Origin: Ceratothoa steindachneri
Lineage: Eukaryota; Arthropoda; Malacostraca; Isopoda; Cymothoidae
Assembly (NCBI GenBank): GCA_963969495.1
Contig: OZ018329.1
Coordinates: forward strand, 150,720,502-150,784,501
Reading direction: 5' to 3'
Length of the DNA: 64,000 nucleotides
The position numbers and the translations under genes were made by a program. The notes under the pieces are model-generated. The model saw only the letters and a list, made by a program, of their open reading frames with translations. It was not told the origin of the DNA and did not search any database. The stretch's first letter is position 1. Each line of letters starts with the position of its first letter. This document shows positions 29,508-39,769 of this stretch, one piece after another.

Positions 29508-29730
29508 CTGGTAATGAGGGCTAAGAGTATGGTTGATGAGATGATAAATAGTGACGATGAGACTGACAGGATGACTGACGAACAACCCCGACTAATTGCT
29601 ACGCGTAGCCAGGGACCAGTAGAAGAGTGTGAATGGGTGCAGAAGGGTGCGATTGAGCACAAGTGGTACCGTGAAGAGTGATTGAAGGGGTTTTGTGAGT
29701 GACTGGTCGAATGGCTTAAGGAAGGAGGGG

Positions 29731-30588
29731 TGTGGTGGAGCGAATGTGAGTGTGTGTAAAAGGGCCATTCTCCCACCCCTTTTCTCAGTACCCTATCCCT
29801 TCCTCTGTAAAAATGTGTGTGTGTCTGAATGGGAATGGGAATGGGTTTGTTGTTTTTTGTTTATTTTATGTATAAAAATGATTACCATGTTTTTTTTCTT
29901 TCTTTCCAGGCGCCATATTCTGGAAAGATAGGACTTAGTTTCATATATCCTTATATTACAAACAAAGCGTCATATTCTGTAAAGATAGTAGCTAGTTTTG
30001 AGATATTACTATAATTAAAAGAATATTGTACTTTGCTTAAAATAAACTTTTATCAAAGCGTCATATTCTGGAAAGAGAGAGTGGAAGTGTGGACTGACAG
30101 CAAGAGGGGTTCTCTAGATGAGTGCTCCGCCCAGCCCTGAGACGGAGGGCTTTCGTGCCTCTCTAACCACCTGAACTGCCATACTCGCCTTTGTTGAGAA
30201 TCCTGCCTCCTTCTAAGTTAGCCTACTACCACCCACCTCCAGCACACAAGTGATAGCGCGTGCCCCCTTTTTGTTCGGTTGTTGTGTTTTTTTATGTTTT
30301 GTGTAGATATATAAGTAAATTGTTGTATTCGCCTTTTATAAAATTCTCTGTTGGTATCGTATTTGGATTGGGAAATCCAGCCTCATTTTGAAGTGTGCAC
30401 ACTTCCCTTGTAAATATAAATTGCTGTAAATATAACTGTAACTATCATTGTACTTTTTTTTTTGTAAGTAAAGGGACTGTATATACAATCCGTTTCATTC
30501 TCCCTCGATTTCTCACGTCCGGACAGTGTAGGAAGCGGGTTGGATCGATTATCGATTGGGATTAGAGATATATTTTCGGCCCGCTACA
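29731..30588 (+). repeat. 3' LTR of Gypsy-B
   Basis: An 858-bp LTR, TGTGGTGGAGCG to CGGCCCGCTACA, of the same subtype as the solo LTR at 1,919. It is longer than the Gypsy-A LTR by an extra GCGCCATATTCTGGAAAGAT-like block near 29,910-29,990 that repeats a CATATTCTGGAAAGA motif found later in the LTR. Confidence 0.9.
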
Positions 30589-30592
30589 GTAC

Positions 30593-31510
30593 CTTATCAC
30601 ATGCTTAACTAAAATCTAAGTAAATTATATCTACATTCTCTCCCTTATCTACTTGATCTGTTACAAACTCCAGAAAGTCTAGTAAATTAGTCAAACATGA
30701 TCTACCTGATCTAAACCCATGCTGAGCATCGCTGATTAACCCCTCCCTCTCTAGATGTTGGCAAATCCCTTTTTTAACTATTTTCTCAAGAATTTTACAG
30801 ACTACAGGAGTTAGGCTAACCGGTCTAAAGTTATTTGGATCCCCTTTACTACCCTTCTTGAAAATGGGGACTACATTCGCTCTCTTCCAATCATCGGGTA
30901 TTTCTCTATATTCCAGTGACCTAGTATATAACTTCTCCAGAGCTATTGAGATACTTTCTACCCCTTCTTTAAGTATCATAGAATGAATATTATCAGGGCC
31001 GGAGGCCTTGGTAGTATCTAACTCACCTATTAGTCCTTTTATCGTCCTCCAATCCACACTAATGGTAGTAAACACCTCTTTCCCTGACCCATGAGTACTA
31101 TACATAAGACTATTTAGTTTCTCCTTTGTAAATACTGATGCAAAATGACCATTTAGTACCTCAACTATTTCCTCATCAGTTTCTCTCACAGCCCCTTCAT
31201 ATTTGATAGGCCCTATTTTAACTCTGCCAGACTTATTATTAATTTTATAGTAACTAAAGAACTTTCTAGGATCTTTGTTGCTATCCTGAGCTAATTTAAT
31301 TTCTAACACCCTTTTGTTCTTCTTTATAATCTTATTTAACTCATTCCTAGCCATTCTATAATCAGTTAAATTTTGAATATTATTTTCTACCTGTAATTTT
31401 TTATATGCCCTTTTCTTCTCTGAAATTTTTTTAGCTATCTCCTGATTCCACCATAATGGTTTCCTACTTTTGTTCCTAATGGCCTTCATTGGGATACATT
31501 GTTCTTGGAC
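30593..31510 (-). pseudogene. LINE-alpha linker and RT N-terminal part, minus strand (unit 1)
   Basis: A 294-aa open frame (31,489-30,605): RKPLWWNQEIAKKISEKKRA, NRMARNELNKII-like, FFSYYKINNKSGRVKIGPIK, TKASGPDNIHSMILKEGVES, ANVVPIFKKGSKGDPNNFRP, HGFRSGRSCLTNLLDFLEF and VDIIYLDFS, then a TAA in place of the expected Lys. It continues as ACDKVP to the GTAC duplication. The remaining RT lies at 27,885 downward. It is a CR1-type RT, 5'-truncated at about 31,500. Confidence 0.87.
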
Positions 31511-32481
31511 TACATTTATTATTATTGTGGCTTTTGTTATCCGGGAAATTATCTATGTTATGTGGCTGCACTCCCCAGCCCCCCCCCCCCAATTCATTGA
31601 AACTCAGGATCATCGCAGGGTGGTCTCCCCGCAGTGGTATCTCCCCCATGAGCAGTCCCCTTGAATTTACTAGGTTTTTTCCCACCCCCAACAGCTTTTT
31701 ACTCGCAGAAAAACCTAACCTAATAACAAACAATTCTTACTTTTATAGGTTTCTTGATTAGTTTATGCGCCTCTAGATAATCTAAAAGTTTTTCGCGATT
31801 ATACAAACTAAAGCCAAATTTGAATAATAAAGAAGCACATGGAGCGCACGAAAACACAATAACGAAAGAAAAACATTTGCAAAACGGTTCCTATTTATAA
31901 GCTACAATGTTGCCAGTAAGAAGTTATTATCGTTCACATAAACAAAAAATATGAAAACAAAACAAAAAACAATAAATACATCAAGAAACCTTACCTAACT
32001 TAGAAAAAACTATAAACGAGCAGAGGCGCAGATATTTAGAAAATAATACAGACTAAAAGTTAAAAATCCCCAAAACAACAAAAAATATAACGCCATGATT
32101 GGTCACATCTGAAGCTACCATCTGACGTCATAAGAGATATATTATAGCCCAAAATTGTAGCCTACTAACAGCACCTCTAGCGTGCGCCCCGAATCTGAAG
32201 TACATAAGAACATAAGAAAAGAAGGAGACTGCAAAAGACCATTCATGGCCTGCACTTGGCAGCTCCTGTTCCAGTCAATACACAATTACCCATAATTGTT
32301 TAGAATGTTCTAACGTTTACAGAACTAGGACTCAAACACGCATCAATATTCAGGGGTAAATATGTAGATTAGCGGCCCGGCCGAAAAAAAAATTGTGTGT
32401 AAATATTATCGTTCACTCGTGTCGGAATATTCATGCAAGTTTGAGTCCTTTTTGAATTATTATTCTATAAACAATTAGGAT
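31511..32481. repeat. Composite of short repeat fragments, no gene
   Basis: In order: a plus-strand LINE-alpha end (GTGGCTTTTGTTATCCGGGA, 31,529-31,562); an inverted M1 piece with a C-run (31,563-31,690); about 370 bp of AT-rich sequence with nothing recognised; the inverted TGACGTCA repeat (about 32,065-32,195); a LINE-beta 3' end on the minus strand (32,205-32,280); and M1-like GGTAAATATGTAGATTAGCG (about 32,355). Confidence 0.65.
32205..32285 (-). mobile_element. LINE-beta 3'-end fragment, minus strand (unit 1)
   Basis: ACATAAGAACATAAGAAAAG tail, GAGACTGCAAAAGACC and TTGGCAGCTCCTGTTCC, i.e. only the hairpin and tail of LINE-beta. A shared copy occurs at about 49,014 in unit 2. Confidence 0.82.
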
Positions 32482-35448
32482 TACTTAAGGCAGAGATATA
32501 ATGAACTAGCAAGAGATGTTAAAAAGTTAGTTAGAGTAGCAAGGAGAAATTATGAAATTAAAGTGGCAAATAGGGCAAAGGAAGATCCTAAAAGTTTTTA
32601 TCAATTATACAAAACTAAGGTTAGAGATAAAATAGGCCCACTTATAGATTCCAATGGAGAATTAGTGAGTGATAGGGACTCAATGGCTGGAATGCTAAAT
32701 GACTTTTTTCTCTCAGTATTTACACAGGAGGATACTCTAAATATACCCGAGGTGTCAATGATCTTTCGGGGTAATGATGAAGAGAAATTAAAGGATATCT
32801 TGATCACAAAGGAGATAGTGACAAAGGAAATTGATAAAATCAAAAGTAGTAAAGCACCCGGTCCTGATGAGGTCTTTCCTAGAATTTTGAAAGAATGTAA
32901 GGATGTGTTAAGTGAGCCCCTAGCATGCATCTTTAGAAAATCATTGGAGAGTGGCATTGTGCCAGTGGCATGGAAGAAAGCCAATGTGATACCTATATTT
33001 AAGAAAGGGGATAAAACAAATATGTCTAATTACAGACCAGTAAGTTTGACATCAGTGGTAGGGAAAATGATGGAATCTATTATAGCAAGGAATATTAGGG
33101 ATCACTTGGATAAGCATAAGTTGATAAAAGAATCACAGCATGGATTTAGTAAGGGTAAATCCTGCCTGACTAATTTGCTGTCTTTTTATAGTAAGGTGTA
33201 TGAAGCAGCAGATAAGGATGAAAACTATGATATTTTATACTTGGACTTTAGTAAGGCTTTTGATCGAGTGCCACACTTACGGCTTCTGAGCAAAGTTAAA
33301 GCACACAGGATCGATGGCAGTATATTTAGGTGGATTCAGTCATGGCTTGGTGACAGACAGCAAAGAGTTAGTATAGATGGAGTTAAATCTGAGTGGGGGT
33401 GTGTTAGCAGTGGAGTTCCGCAAGGATCTGTTTTGGGTCCCTTGCTATTCTTAATTTATATTAATGATCTTGACATAGGTATAAGTAGTGACCTGAGTAA
33501 ATTTGCTGATGATACTAAGCTAGGTAGGGCCATTAGGGCTGATTCTGATGCTGTTGTAATGCAGGAGGAATTGATGACCATTCTGTCCAATTGGGCTGAG
33601 AAATGGCAAATGAAGTTTAACATAGACAAATGTAGTGTACTTAGTATAGGTAGAAATAATCCACTGAATAGTTATAAATTAAATGGGAGAAATTTAGGGA
33701 GGACCGATTGTGAGAGGGACTTGGGTATTTTGGTAAGTTCAGACCTTCGTCCTAGAAAGCAATGCCTAAATGCTAAGAATAAAGCTAATAGGATATTGGG
33801 ATTCATTAGGAGGAGTGTAAGCAATAAGAGTGCTGAAGTCATTCTAAAACTGTATCTGGCGCTAGTTAGGCCTCATCTAGACTATGCAGTACAATTTTGG
33901 TCACCATATTATAGGAAGGATATTGATTTGCTTGAGTCTGTGCAGAGAAGGATGACAAAGATGATTGGTGGGCTAAGGAACTTACCTTATGGTGAAAGGC
34001 TCAGAAAACTAAATCTACATACATTGGAAAGGAGAAGAGTCAGAGGGGAATTGATTGAAGTCTTCAGAAAATCATTGGAGAGTGGCATTGTGCCAGTGGC
34101 ATGGAAGAAAGCCAATGTGATACCTATATTTAAGAAAGGGGATAAAACAAATATGTCTAATTACAGACCAGTAAGTTTGACATCAGTGGTAGGGAAAATG
34201 ATGGAATCTATTATAGCAAGGAATATTAGGGATCACTTGGATAAGCATAAGTTGATAAAAGAATCACAGCATGGATTTAGTAAGGGTAAATCCTGCCTGA
34301 CTAATTTGCTGTCTTTTTATAGTAAGGTGTATGAAGCAGCAGATAAGGATGAAAACTATGATATTTTATACTTGGACTTTAGTAAGGCTTTTGATCGAGT
34401 GCCACACTTACGGCTTCTGAGCAAAGTTAAAGCACACAGGATCGATGGCAGTATATTTAGGTGGATTCAGTCATGGCTTGGTGACAGACAGCAAAGAGTT
34501 AGTATAGATGGAGTTAAATCTGAGTGGGGGTGTGTTAGCAGTGGAGTTCCGCAAGGATCTGTTTTGGGTCCCTTGCTATTCTTAATTTATATTAATGATC
34601 TTGACATAGGTATAAGTAGTGACCTGAGTAAATTTGCTGATGATACTAAGCTAGGTAGGGCCATTAGGGCTGATTCTGATGCTGTTGTAATGCAAGAGGA
34701 ATTGATGACCATTCTGTCCAATTGGGCTGAGAAATGGCAAATGAAGTTTAACATAGACAAATGTAGTGTACTTAGTATAGGTAGAAATAATCCACTGAAT
34801 AGTTATAAATTAAATGGGAGAAATTTAGGGAGGACCGATTGTGAGAGGGACTTGGGTATTTTGGTAAGTTCAGACCTTCGTCCTAGAAAGCAATGCCTAA
34901 ATGCTAAGAATAAAGCTAATAGGATATTGGGATTCATTAGGAGGAGTGTAAGCAATAAGAGTGCTGAAGTCATTCTAAAACTGTATCTGGCGCTAGTTAG
35001 GCCTCTTCTAGACTATGCAGTACAATTTTGGTCACCATATTATAGGAAGGATATTGATTTGCTTGAGTCTGTGCAGAGAAGGATGACAAAGATGATTGGT
35101 GGGCTAAGGAACTTACCTTATGGTGAAAGGCTCAGAAAACTAAATCTACATACATTGGAAAGGAGAAGAGTCAGAGGGGAATTGATTGAAGTCTTCAAAT
35201 GGGTAAAAGGATATAATAAAGGGGATCTGGGTAAGGTTCTTATACTTAGTGAACATGACAGGACATGTAGCAATGGGTTTAAGCTTGATAAGTATAGGTT
35301 TAGGAAGGAGATTGGGAGGAATTGGTTTACAAATCGTGTGGTAGATGAATGGAATAGGCTCACTAGACATGTGATAGAAGCCTCCTCTCTGGGTAGTTTT
35401 AAGAATAGATTAGATAAATATATGAATGAAGCTGCTAGATGGGACTGA
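32482..35448 (+). CDS. LINE-beta ORF with two tandem RT domains (unit 1)
   Basis: The open frame begins within the element (YLRQRYNELARDVKKLV at 32,482) and has no upstream endonuclease. The first ATG is at 32,563 and gives 961 aa. After the linker (FYQLYKTKVRDKIGPL, KAPGPDEVFPRILKEC) a complete RT core follows (residues about 125-500, FADDTKLGR). At GELIEVF the sequence jumps back to RKSLESGIVPVAW and reads a second RT core to the normal C-terminus (NWFTNRVVDEWNRL). The repeated part is 1,131 bp, a multiple of three. Each copy has YLDFSKAFDRVPH, SGVPQGSVLGPLLF and FADD. It could be a real recombinant or an assembly error. It is 5'-truncated, so expression is unlikely. Confidence 0.82.
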   Translation, partial: YLRQRYNELARDVKKLVRVARRNYEIKVANRAKEDPKSFYQLYKTKVRDKIGPLIDSNGELVSDRDSMAGMLNDFFLSVFTQEDTLNIPEVSMIFRGNDEEKLKDILITKEIVTKEIDKIKSSKAPGPDEVFPRILKECKDVLSEPLACIFRKSLESGIVPVAWKKANVIPIFKKGDKTNMSNYRPVSLTSVVGKMMESIIARNIRDHLDKHKLIKESQHGFSKGKSCLTNLLSFYSKVYEAADKDENYDILYLDFSKAFDRVPHLRLLSKVKAHRIDGSIFRWIQSWLGDRQQRVSIDGVKSEWGCVSSGVPQGSVLGPLLFLIYINDLDIGISSDLSKFADDTKLGRAIRADSDAVVMQEELMTILSNWAEKWQMKFNIDKCSVLSIGRNNPLNSYKLNGRNLGRTDCERDLGILVSSDLRPRKQCLNAKNKANRILGFIRRSVSNKSAEVILKLYLALVRPHLDYAVQFWSPYYRKDIDLLESVQRRMTKMIGGLRNLPYGERLRKLNLHTLERRRVRGELIEVFRKSLESGIVPVAWKKANVIPIFKKGDKTNMSNYRPVSLTSVVGKMMESIIARNIRDHLDKHKLIKESQHGFSKGKSCLTNLLSFYSKVYEAADKDENYDILYLDFSKAFDRVPHLRLLSKVKAHRIDGSIFRWIQSWLGDRQQRVSIDGVKSEWGCVSSGVPQGSVLGPLLFLIYINDLDIGISSDLSKFADDTKLGRAIRADSDAVVMQEELMTILSNWAEKWQMKFNIDKCSVLSIGRNNPLNSYKLNGRNLGRTDCERDLGILVSSDLRPRKQCLNAKNKANRILGFIRRSVSNKSAEVILKLYLALVRPLLDYAVQFWSPYYRKDIDLLESVQRRMTKMIGGLRNLPYGERLRKLNLHTLERRRVRGELIEVFKWVKGYNKGDLGKVLILSEHDRTCSNGFKLDKYRFRKEIGRNWFTNRVVDEWNRLTRHVIEASSLGSFKNRLDKYMNEAARWD
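32935..35196 (+). repeat. 1,131-bp in-frame tandem duplication of RT
   Basis: Copy 1 is 32,935-34,065 and copy 2 is 34,066-35,196. The joint reads GAAGTCTTC|AGAAAATCATT, where the normal sequence would read GAAGTCTTC|AAATGGGTAAA. The ends share only the short word TCTT-A, so either microhomology or recombination with another copy made the joint. The copies differ at single bases (CCTCATCTAG versus CCTCTTCTAG, GCAGGAGG versus GCAAGAGG). Confidence 0.92.
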
Positions 35449-35702
35449 CTTTTTTATGTACATATGTATATATTTTTCTAAGGAGTGGGGAGATTATTTT
35501 GCGGTTGCATGAATGGACATAATCCTCTGGATGCATTTTATGTATATTGTAGATTAGATCTGACGAACTCCTGTAAAGGGTGACAATGTTGATGACTTTT
35601 CTCTGGTAAGAAATCTTTTGTGTGTTGACTGGAACAGGAGCTGCCAAGTGTAGGCCATGAATGGTCTTTTGCAGTCTCCTCCTTTTCTTATGTTCTTATG
35701 TA
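35449..35702 (+). mobile_element. LINE-beta 3' UTR and tail (unit 1, second copy)
   Basis: Same sequence as 26,204-26,457: ATGTACATATGTATATAT, GGATGCATTTTATG, the GGAG-CTGC hairpin, and the TTCTTATGTTCTTATG tail. Confidence 0.88.
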
Positions 35703-37130
35703 TATTGTAGATGCATGATCTGACAAAATCCTATGGATGCATTATGTGGGTGGGATTTGATGGATATGGATGACATAACATAATTTCACGGATGACAAAA
35801 GCCACAAGGGCCTATTAAAGGTCATCTGCATCCGTCAAAACCCACCCACAAAAAGCACCATCACCAGGGAAAGACGAAATCAAAGTCCCCCACAATATAA
35901 TATAACAGATGACAAAAGCCACAAGGGCTCATCATAGGTCATCTGAGTCAAACGGCCTCTTTTTTAAGGCACCCAAAGTCACAGGAAAACTACATCCAGA
36001 GGATTGCGTCCAGAAACAAGGGTATCAACAATCAAGGCTTGTCAAGAACTAAATCATGCAGCTATAGATATATACAAACAATATTAATATATACAAAACT
36101 TAGGAACCATCACAACCTTCCCTCCCCATAAACTCATCCAACCTACTCTTAAATACATTTAAATTTGGACTACCTACTACCCTCCGCGGCAATTTGTTCC
36201 AGAAGTCTACCACTCTATTGGTGAAAAAATATTTTCTTAAATCCAACCTACACCCTTGCTTTTTAATTTTCAAGTGGTGACCTCTAGTCCGAATTCCATC
36301 ATCTAACTCAAAAAACTTGCTAACATCCAATTTATCTATCCCGGAAAAAATTTAAAGAGCTCAATCATATCCCCCTCTCACACACCTCCTTTCGAACGAG
36401 AACATATTTAATACCCTCAGTCTATCTATATATTCAAGGTGCCTCAGGGAAGGAATAATCTGTTGCACTGACTCGAGAAGGTTAATATCGTGTCTAAAAT
36501 GTGGGGACCATGCCTGTATACAGTATTCTAGATGTAGCCTAACATAAGAGTTATAGAGTTTAAGAATAACCTCCTTACTTTTGTAACTGACATTTCTCTT
36601 AATGAAACCCAGCACTCTATTTGCCCTATTTCTTGCTTCAATACACTGCTTAGAAAACCTTAATGACTTATCTATTACTACTCCTAGATCTTTCTCATCC
36701 TCTACTGAGCTCAGCCAATGCCCATCCATTTCATAGTTAAATTCTCTATTATCTTTTCCCATGTTAATAACTTTGCACTTATCAAGGTTGAAAGTCATTT
36801 GTCACTTATGTGCCCAGGATAACAATTTATTTAAATCCCCTGCACTTTAAAATTATCATCAATATCTTTAACTACAGCTGCTAATTTGGTATCATCCGCA
36901 AAAATTGACACTTTATTATTAACTGCCTCCCAAGATCATTTATATAGATGACAAATAATAATGGCCGAGAACTGATCCCTGAGGAACCCCACTGATAACA
37001 TCCCTCCACTCTGACTTTACACCATTTAGCACTACCCTTTGCTTCCTGTCTTTCAGCCACTCAGCTATCCAATTTGAAATACCCCCACATATCCCAATCA
37101 TTTTTAATTTATGAACTAGTCTCCTATGTG
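35703..37130 (-). pseudogene. LINE-alpha RT and C-terminus, minus strand (copy left of Gypsy-C)
   Basis: A copy of 26,458-27,885 at offset 9,245: the two LINE-alpha 3' hairpins, then open frames 36,330-36,100 and 36,798-36,361 with the same motifs (KYFFTNRVVDFWNKLP, FIKRNVSYKSKEVI) and the same frameshifts. It shows that the segment LINE-beta 3' half plus LINE-alpha plus Gypsy start was itself copied 9.2 kb downstream. Confidence 0.85.
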
Positions 37131-37134
37131 GTAC

Positions 37135-38937
37135 TGTGATGGTGGTGATGATATGTATGTACCTGTGATGTCCTTAGTTGGTATGATTGGTCTGGTGAAG
37201 GTTGTGCATGATAATTATGGGCATATGGGTAAGTTTAAGCTGTGGGAGTGTATGAAGGAGCGTGTGTTCCATCCGTTTCTGAGAACTGTTATGAATGATG
37301 TTGCAACTACGTGTGAAAGGTGTCAGAAGCGAAAGGTGCAAGGTGTGCAAGTGAAACCACCGATGTTGAAAGTTGATGCGAAAGAACCGTTTGAATTGGT
37401 AGTGATTGATTGTGTGTCTTTGCTGCGTACGAGTGCTGGGAATGTTGGTATGGTTGTGATGGTTGATCATAAAAGTAAGTTTGTGTATGCAGCGCCTGTG
37501 AGAGATAAAAGGAGTGTGACTGTTGCGCGTGTGGTTGAGCAGTTGTTTTTTCCTATGTGTGTATGGAAGCCTAGATATCTGAGTGATAATGGGCCTGAAT
37601 TTGTAGGAGAAGTGTTTGAGAAAATGTTGAGAGAGAATGGTGTGGAGCATGTGAGAACAACTCTGTATGTACCGTCTTCAAATGGGTTGGCTGAACGTAC
37701 TATAAGAACCTTGTGTGAGATGTTGAGAATGATGAGTATGACAGTGAATGACTGGGATGTGTGTCTGGGGAGAGTGTTGTGGGCGTATAATTCAACTGTG
37801 CATAGTGCAACTGGAATGTCCCCATGTCAGTTTGTGATGAATTTTGAAAGGCGAGTGAAAGATAGGTTTCGTTTGAGTGAAAGTGAGCAGAGTGTATGGC
37901 GTGAGGCGCATGAAAGGTTCCGTTCATTTGAATTAGGTACAAAAGTATTGAAGGTGAAAGAAGTGAAGGGTAGGTTGAATGTATCAAAGATGAGTGAGAA
38001 GTTTGATGGACCTTATAGAGTTGTGAGGGTTTGGGAAAATGGAGTGACGTATGTTTTGGAGAGTTTGAATGACAGCATGACTGAGAGAGTGCGGGCTCAT
38101 CAGAGTCAGTTAAGGAGATGGAGAGAACCTCCTGACTACCTGGTGAGCCATCCGGTGTATGGACTGTGTAGAGAAAGAAGTAAAGTGCATGATGATGAGA
38201 TTGAATGTGATAGAATGGATCTGTCTGGGAAAGAGCTAGTCTTAGTCTCGAGGAGTAGAAAGCGTACAAAGAAGGGTGAAAGGAAGAATGCAAGTACGAA
38301 TGAAAGTAAGTCTGAGCAGAGTGTTTCTGGTATGGGGGATCTTGAAAGGGAGATTGAGTTTTTGAGTAAACAGGTGAGTGATTTGGCTGGTATAAGTAGA
38401 CGAGTGAGTGAGCTGCCTGTGCCTGATTTTTCTGGTTTTGGGAACAGTATGAATGATAGTGTGTTTGGGCAGAATGAACTTAGTGTGGCTGATTTTTCGG
38501 GTTTTATGAATGGTAATAGTAGGGGTGAGTTTGATGTAGTGAATGATGAAGTGGCTGATTTTTCAGGTTTCTGGTGGGAACCAGTCGAAGGGGTTTCTGG
38601 TATGCCTGTTGAGAATACAGGGGATGTGAGTGACCTGTCTGTTTCGCAAGAATGTACCTTGAGTTGGATGAGAGCTGTGAGTGAGGAGCTGATGAATGGG
38701 GGTATGAAGAGTGAGGGTTCTGAGCAGAAGAGTATGAAAGAATTCTGTCGTGAGATGGGAGAACTGGTAATGAGGGCTAAGAGTATGGTTGATGAGATGA
38801 TAAATAGTGACGATGAGACTGACAGGACGACTGACGAACAACCCCGACTAATTGCTACGCGTAGCCAGGGACCAGTAGACGAGTGTGAATGGGTGCAGAA
38901 GGGTGCGATTGAGCACAAGTGGTACCGTGAAGAGTGA
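37135..38937 (+). CDS. pol: Gypsy-C integrase with full tail
   Basis: An open frame of about 600 aa from the element start to TGA at 38,935. It has the complete integrase (CERC, VVIDCVS, LSDNGPEF, SSNGLAERT), GPY, and the tail with three DFSGF motifs, ending EHKWYREE as in Gypsy-A. Because the right half comes from A it lacks both lesions of B and D (the 11-bp deletion and the TAA). There is no 5' LTR, gag or RT, so it is a fragment despite being open. Confidence 0.85.
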   Translation, partial: CDGGDDMYVPVMSLVGMIGLVKVVHDNYGHMGKFKLWECMKERVFHPFLRTVMNDVATTCERCQKRKVQGVQVKPPMLKVDAKEPFELVVIDCVSLLRTSAGNVGMVVMVDHKSKFVYAAPVRDKRSVTVARVVEQLFFPMCVWKPRYLSDNGPEFVGEVFEKMLRENGVEHVRTTLYVPSSNGLAERTIRTLCEMLRMMSMTVNDWDVCLGRVLWAYNSTVHSATGMSPCQFVMNFERRVKDRFRLSESEQSVWREAHERFRSFELGTKVLKVKEVKGRLNVSKMSEKFDGPYRVVRVWENGVTYVLESLNDSMTERVRAHQSQLRRWREPPDYLVSHPVYGLCRERSKVHDDEIECDRMDLSGKELVLVSRSRKRTKKGERKNASTNESKSEQSVSGMGDLEREIEFLSKQVSDLAGISRRVSELPVPDFSGFGNSMNDSVFGQNELSVADFSGFMNGNSRGEFDVVNDEVADFSGFWWEPVEGVSGMPVENTGDVSDLSVSQECTLSWMRAVSEELMNGGMKSEGSEQKSMKEFCREMGELVMRAKSMVDEMINSDDETDRTTDEQPRLIATRSQGPVDECEWVQKGAIEHKWYREE

Positions 38938-38986
38938 TTGAAAGGGTTTAGTGAGTGGCTGGTCGAATGGCTTAAGGAAGGAGGGG

Positions 38987-39769
38987 TGTGGTGGGGCGAA
39001 TGTGAGTGTGTGTAAAAGGGCCATTCTCCCACCCCTTTTCTCAGTACCCTCTCCTTCCCTCTGTAAGAATGTGTGTGAATGGGAATGGGTTTGTTTTATA
39101 TTTGTTTAATTCATGTATAAAATGATTACCATGTTTTTCTTTCTTTAACAAAGCGTTATTCTGGAAAGATAATAGCTAATTTTGAAATATCACTATAATA
39201 AGATAGTTCTTTGTTTAAATTAACTTTTATCAAAGCGTCATATTCTGGAAAGAGAGAGTGGAAGTGTGGACTGGCAGCAAGAGGGGTTCTATAGAAGAGT
39301 GCTCCACCCAGCCCTGAGAGGAGGGCTTTCGTGTCTCTAACCACCTGAACCGCCATACCTGCCTTCGTTGACAATCCTGCCTCCTTCTAGTTAACCAACT
39401 ACCACCCACCTCCAGCAAGTCATAGCGTGTGTCCCCTTTTCGTTCGGTTGTGGTTGTGTTTTTTTGTTTTGTGTAGAATTTACGTAAATTGTTGTATCCG
39501 CCCGTTATAAGATTCTTGTTTGGTACCGTTATTTTGATTGGGGAATTTAGCCTCATTTTGAAGTGTGCACACTTCCCTAGTAAATATAAAATTTTGTAAA
39601 TATAAACTGTAACTATCATTGTATTTTTTTTGTAAGTAAAGGGACTGTATATACAATCCGTTTTATTCTCCCTCGATTTCTCACGTCCGGACAGTGTAGG
39701 CGGACAGTGTAGGAAGCGGGTTGGATCGATTATCGATTGGGATTAGAGATCTATTTTCGGCCCGCTACA
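38987..39769 (+). repeat. 3' LTR of Gypsy-C
   Basis: A 783-bp LTR identical in structure to the Gypsy-A 3' LTR (both small insertions present). It is preceded by the AAGGAAGGAGGGG tract and followed by GGGC and LINE-delta sequence. Confidence 0.92.

Larger units (their letters stand above)
27890..30588 (+). mobile_element. Gypsy-B: internally deleted Gypsy copy (unit 1)
   Basis: It is flanked by a 4-bp duplication GTAC (27,886-27,889 and 30,589-30,592) inside the minus-strand LINE-alpha. The left end keeps only the first bases of the 5' LTR (TGTG), then jumps to integrase sequence (GGTGGTGATGATATGTATG). The GGTGG word shared by the LTR start and pol explains a microhomology deletion that removed about 6 kb. 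Integrase, tail, PPT and a complete 858-bp 3' LTR remain. Confidence 0.9.
37135..39769 (+). mobile_element. Gypsy-C: recombinant of B and A
   Basis: The left flank is GTAC within LINE-alpha with the same deletion joint as B and D. The right flank is GGGC followed by LINE-delta sequence, as right of Gypsy-A. The left part has B-type bases (37,423, 37,611, 37,736) and from 37,921 onward the bases are A-type (TTCCGTTCATTTG, GGTACAAAAG), so the crossover is between about 37,740 and 37,920. One A-type patch at 37,306 may be gene conversion. Confidence 0.9.

Noticed and set aside
37135..38937. Domesticated integrase gene (long clean ORF in Gypsy-C)
   Set aside because: It is open only because its right half came from Gypsy-A by recombination. 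The left edge is the shared deletion joint and there is no sign of a promoter or exon structure.
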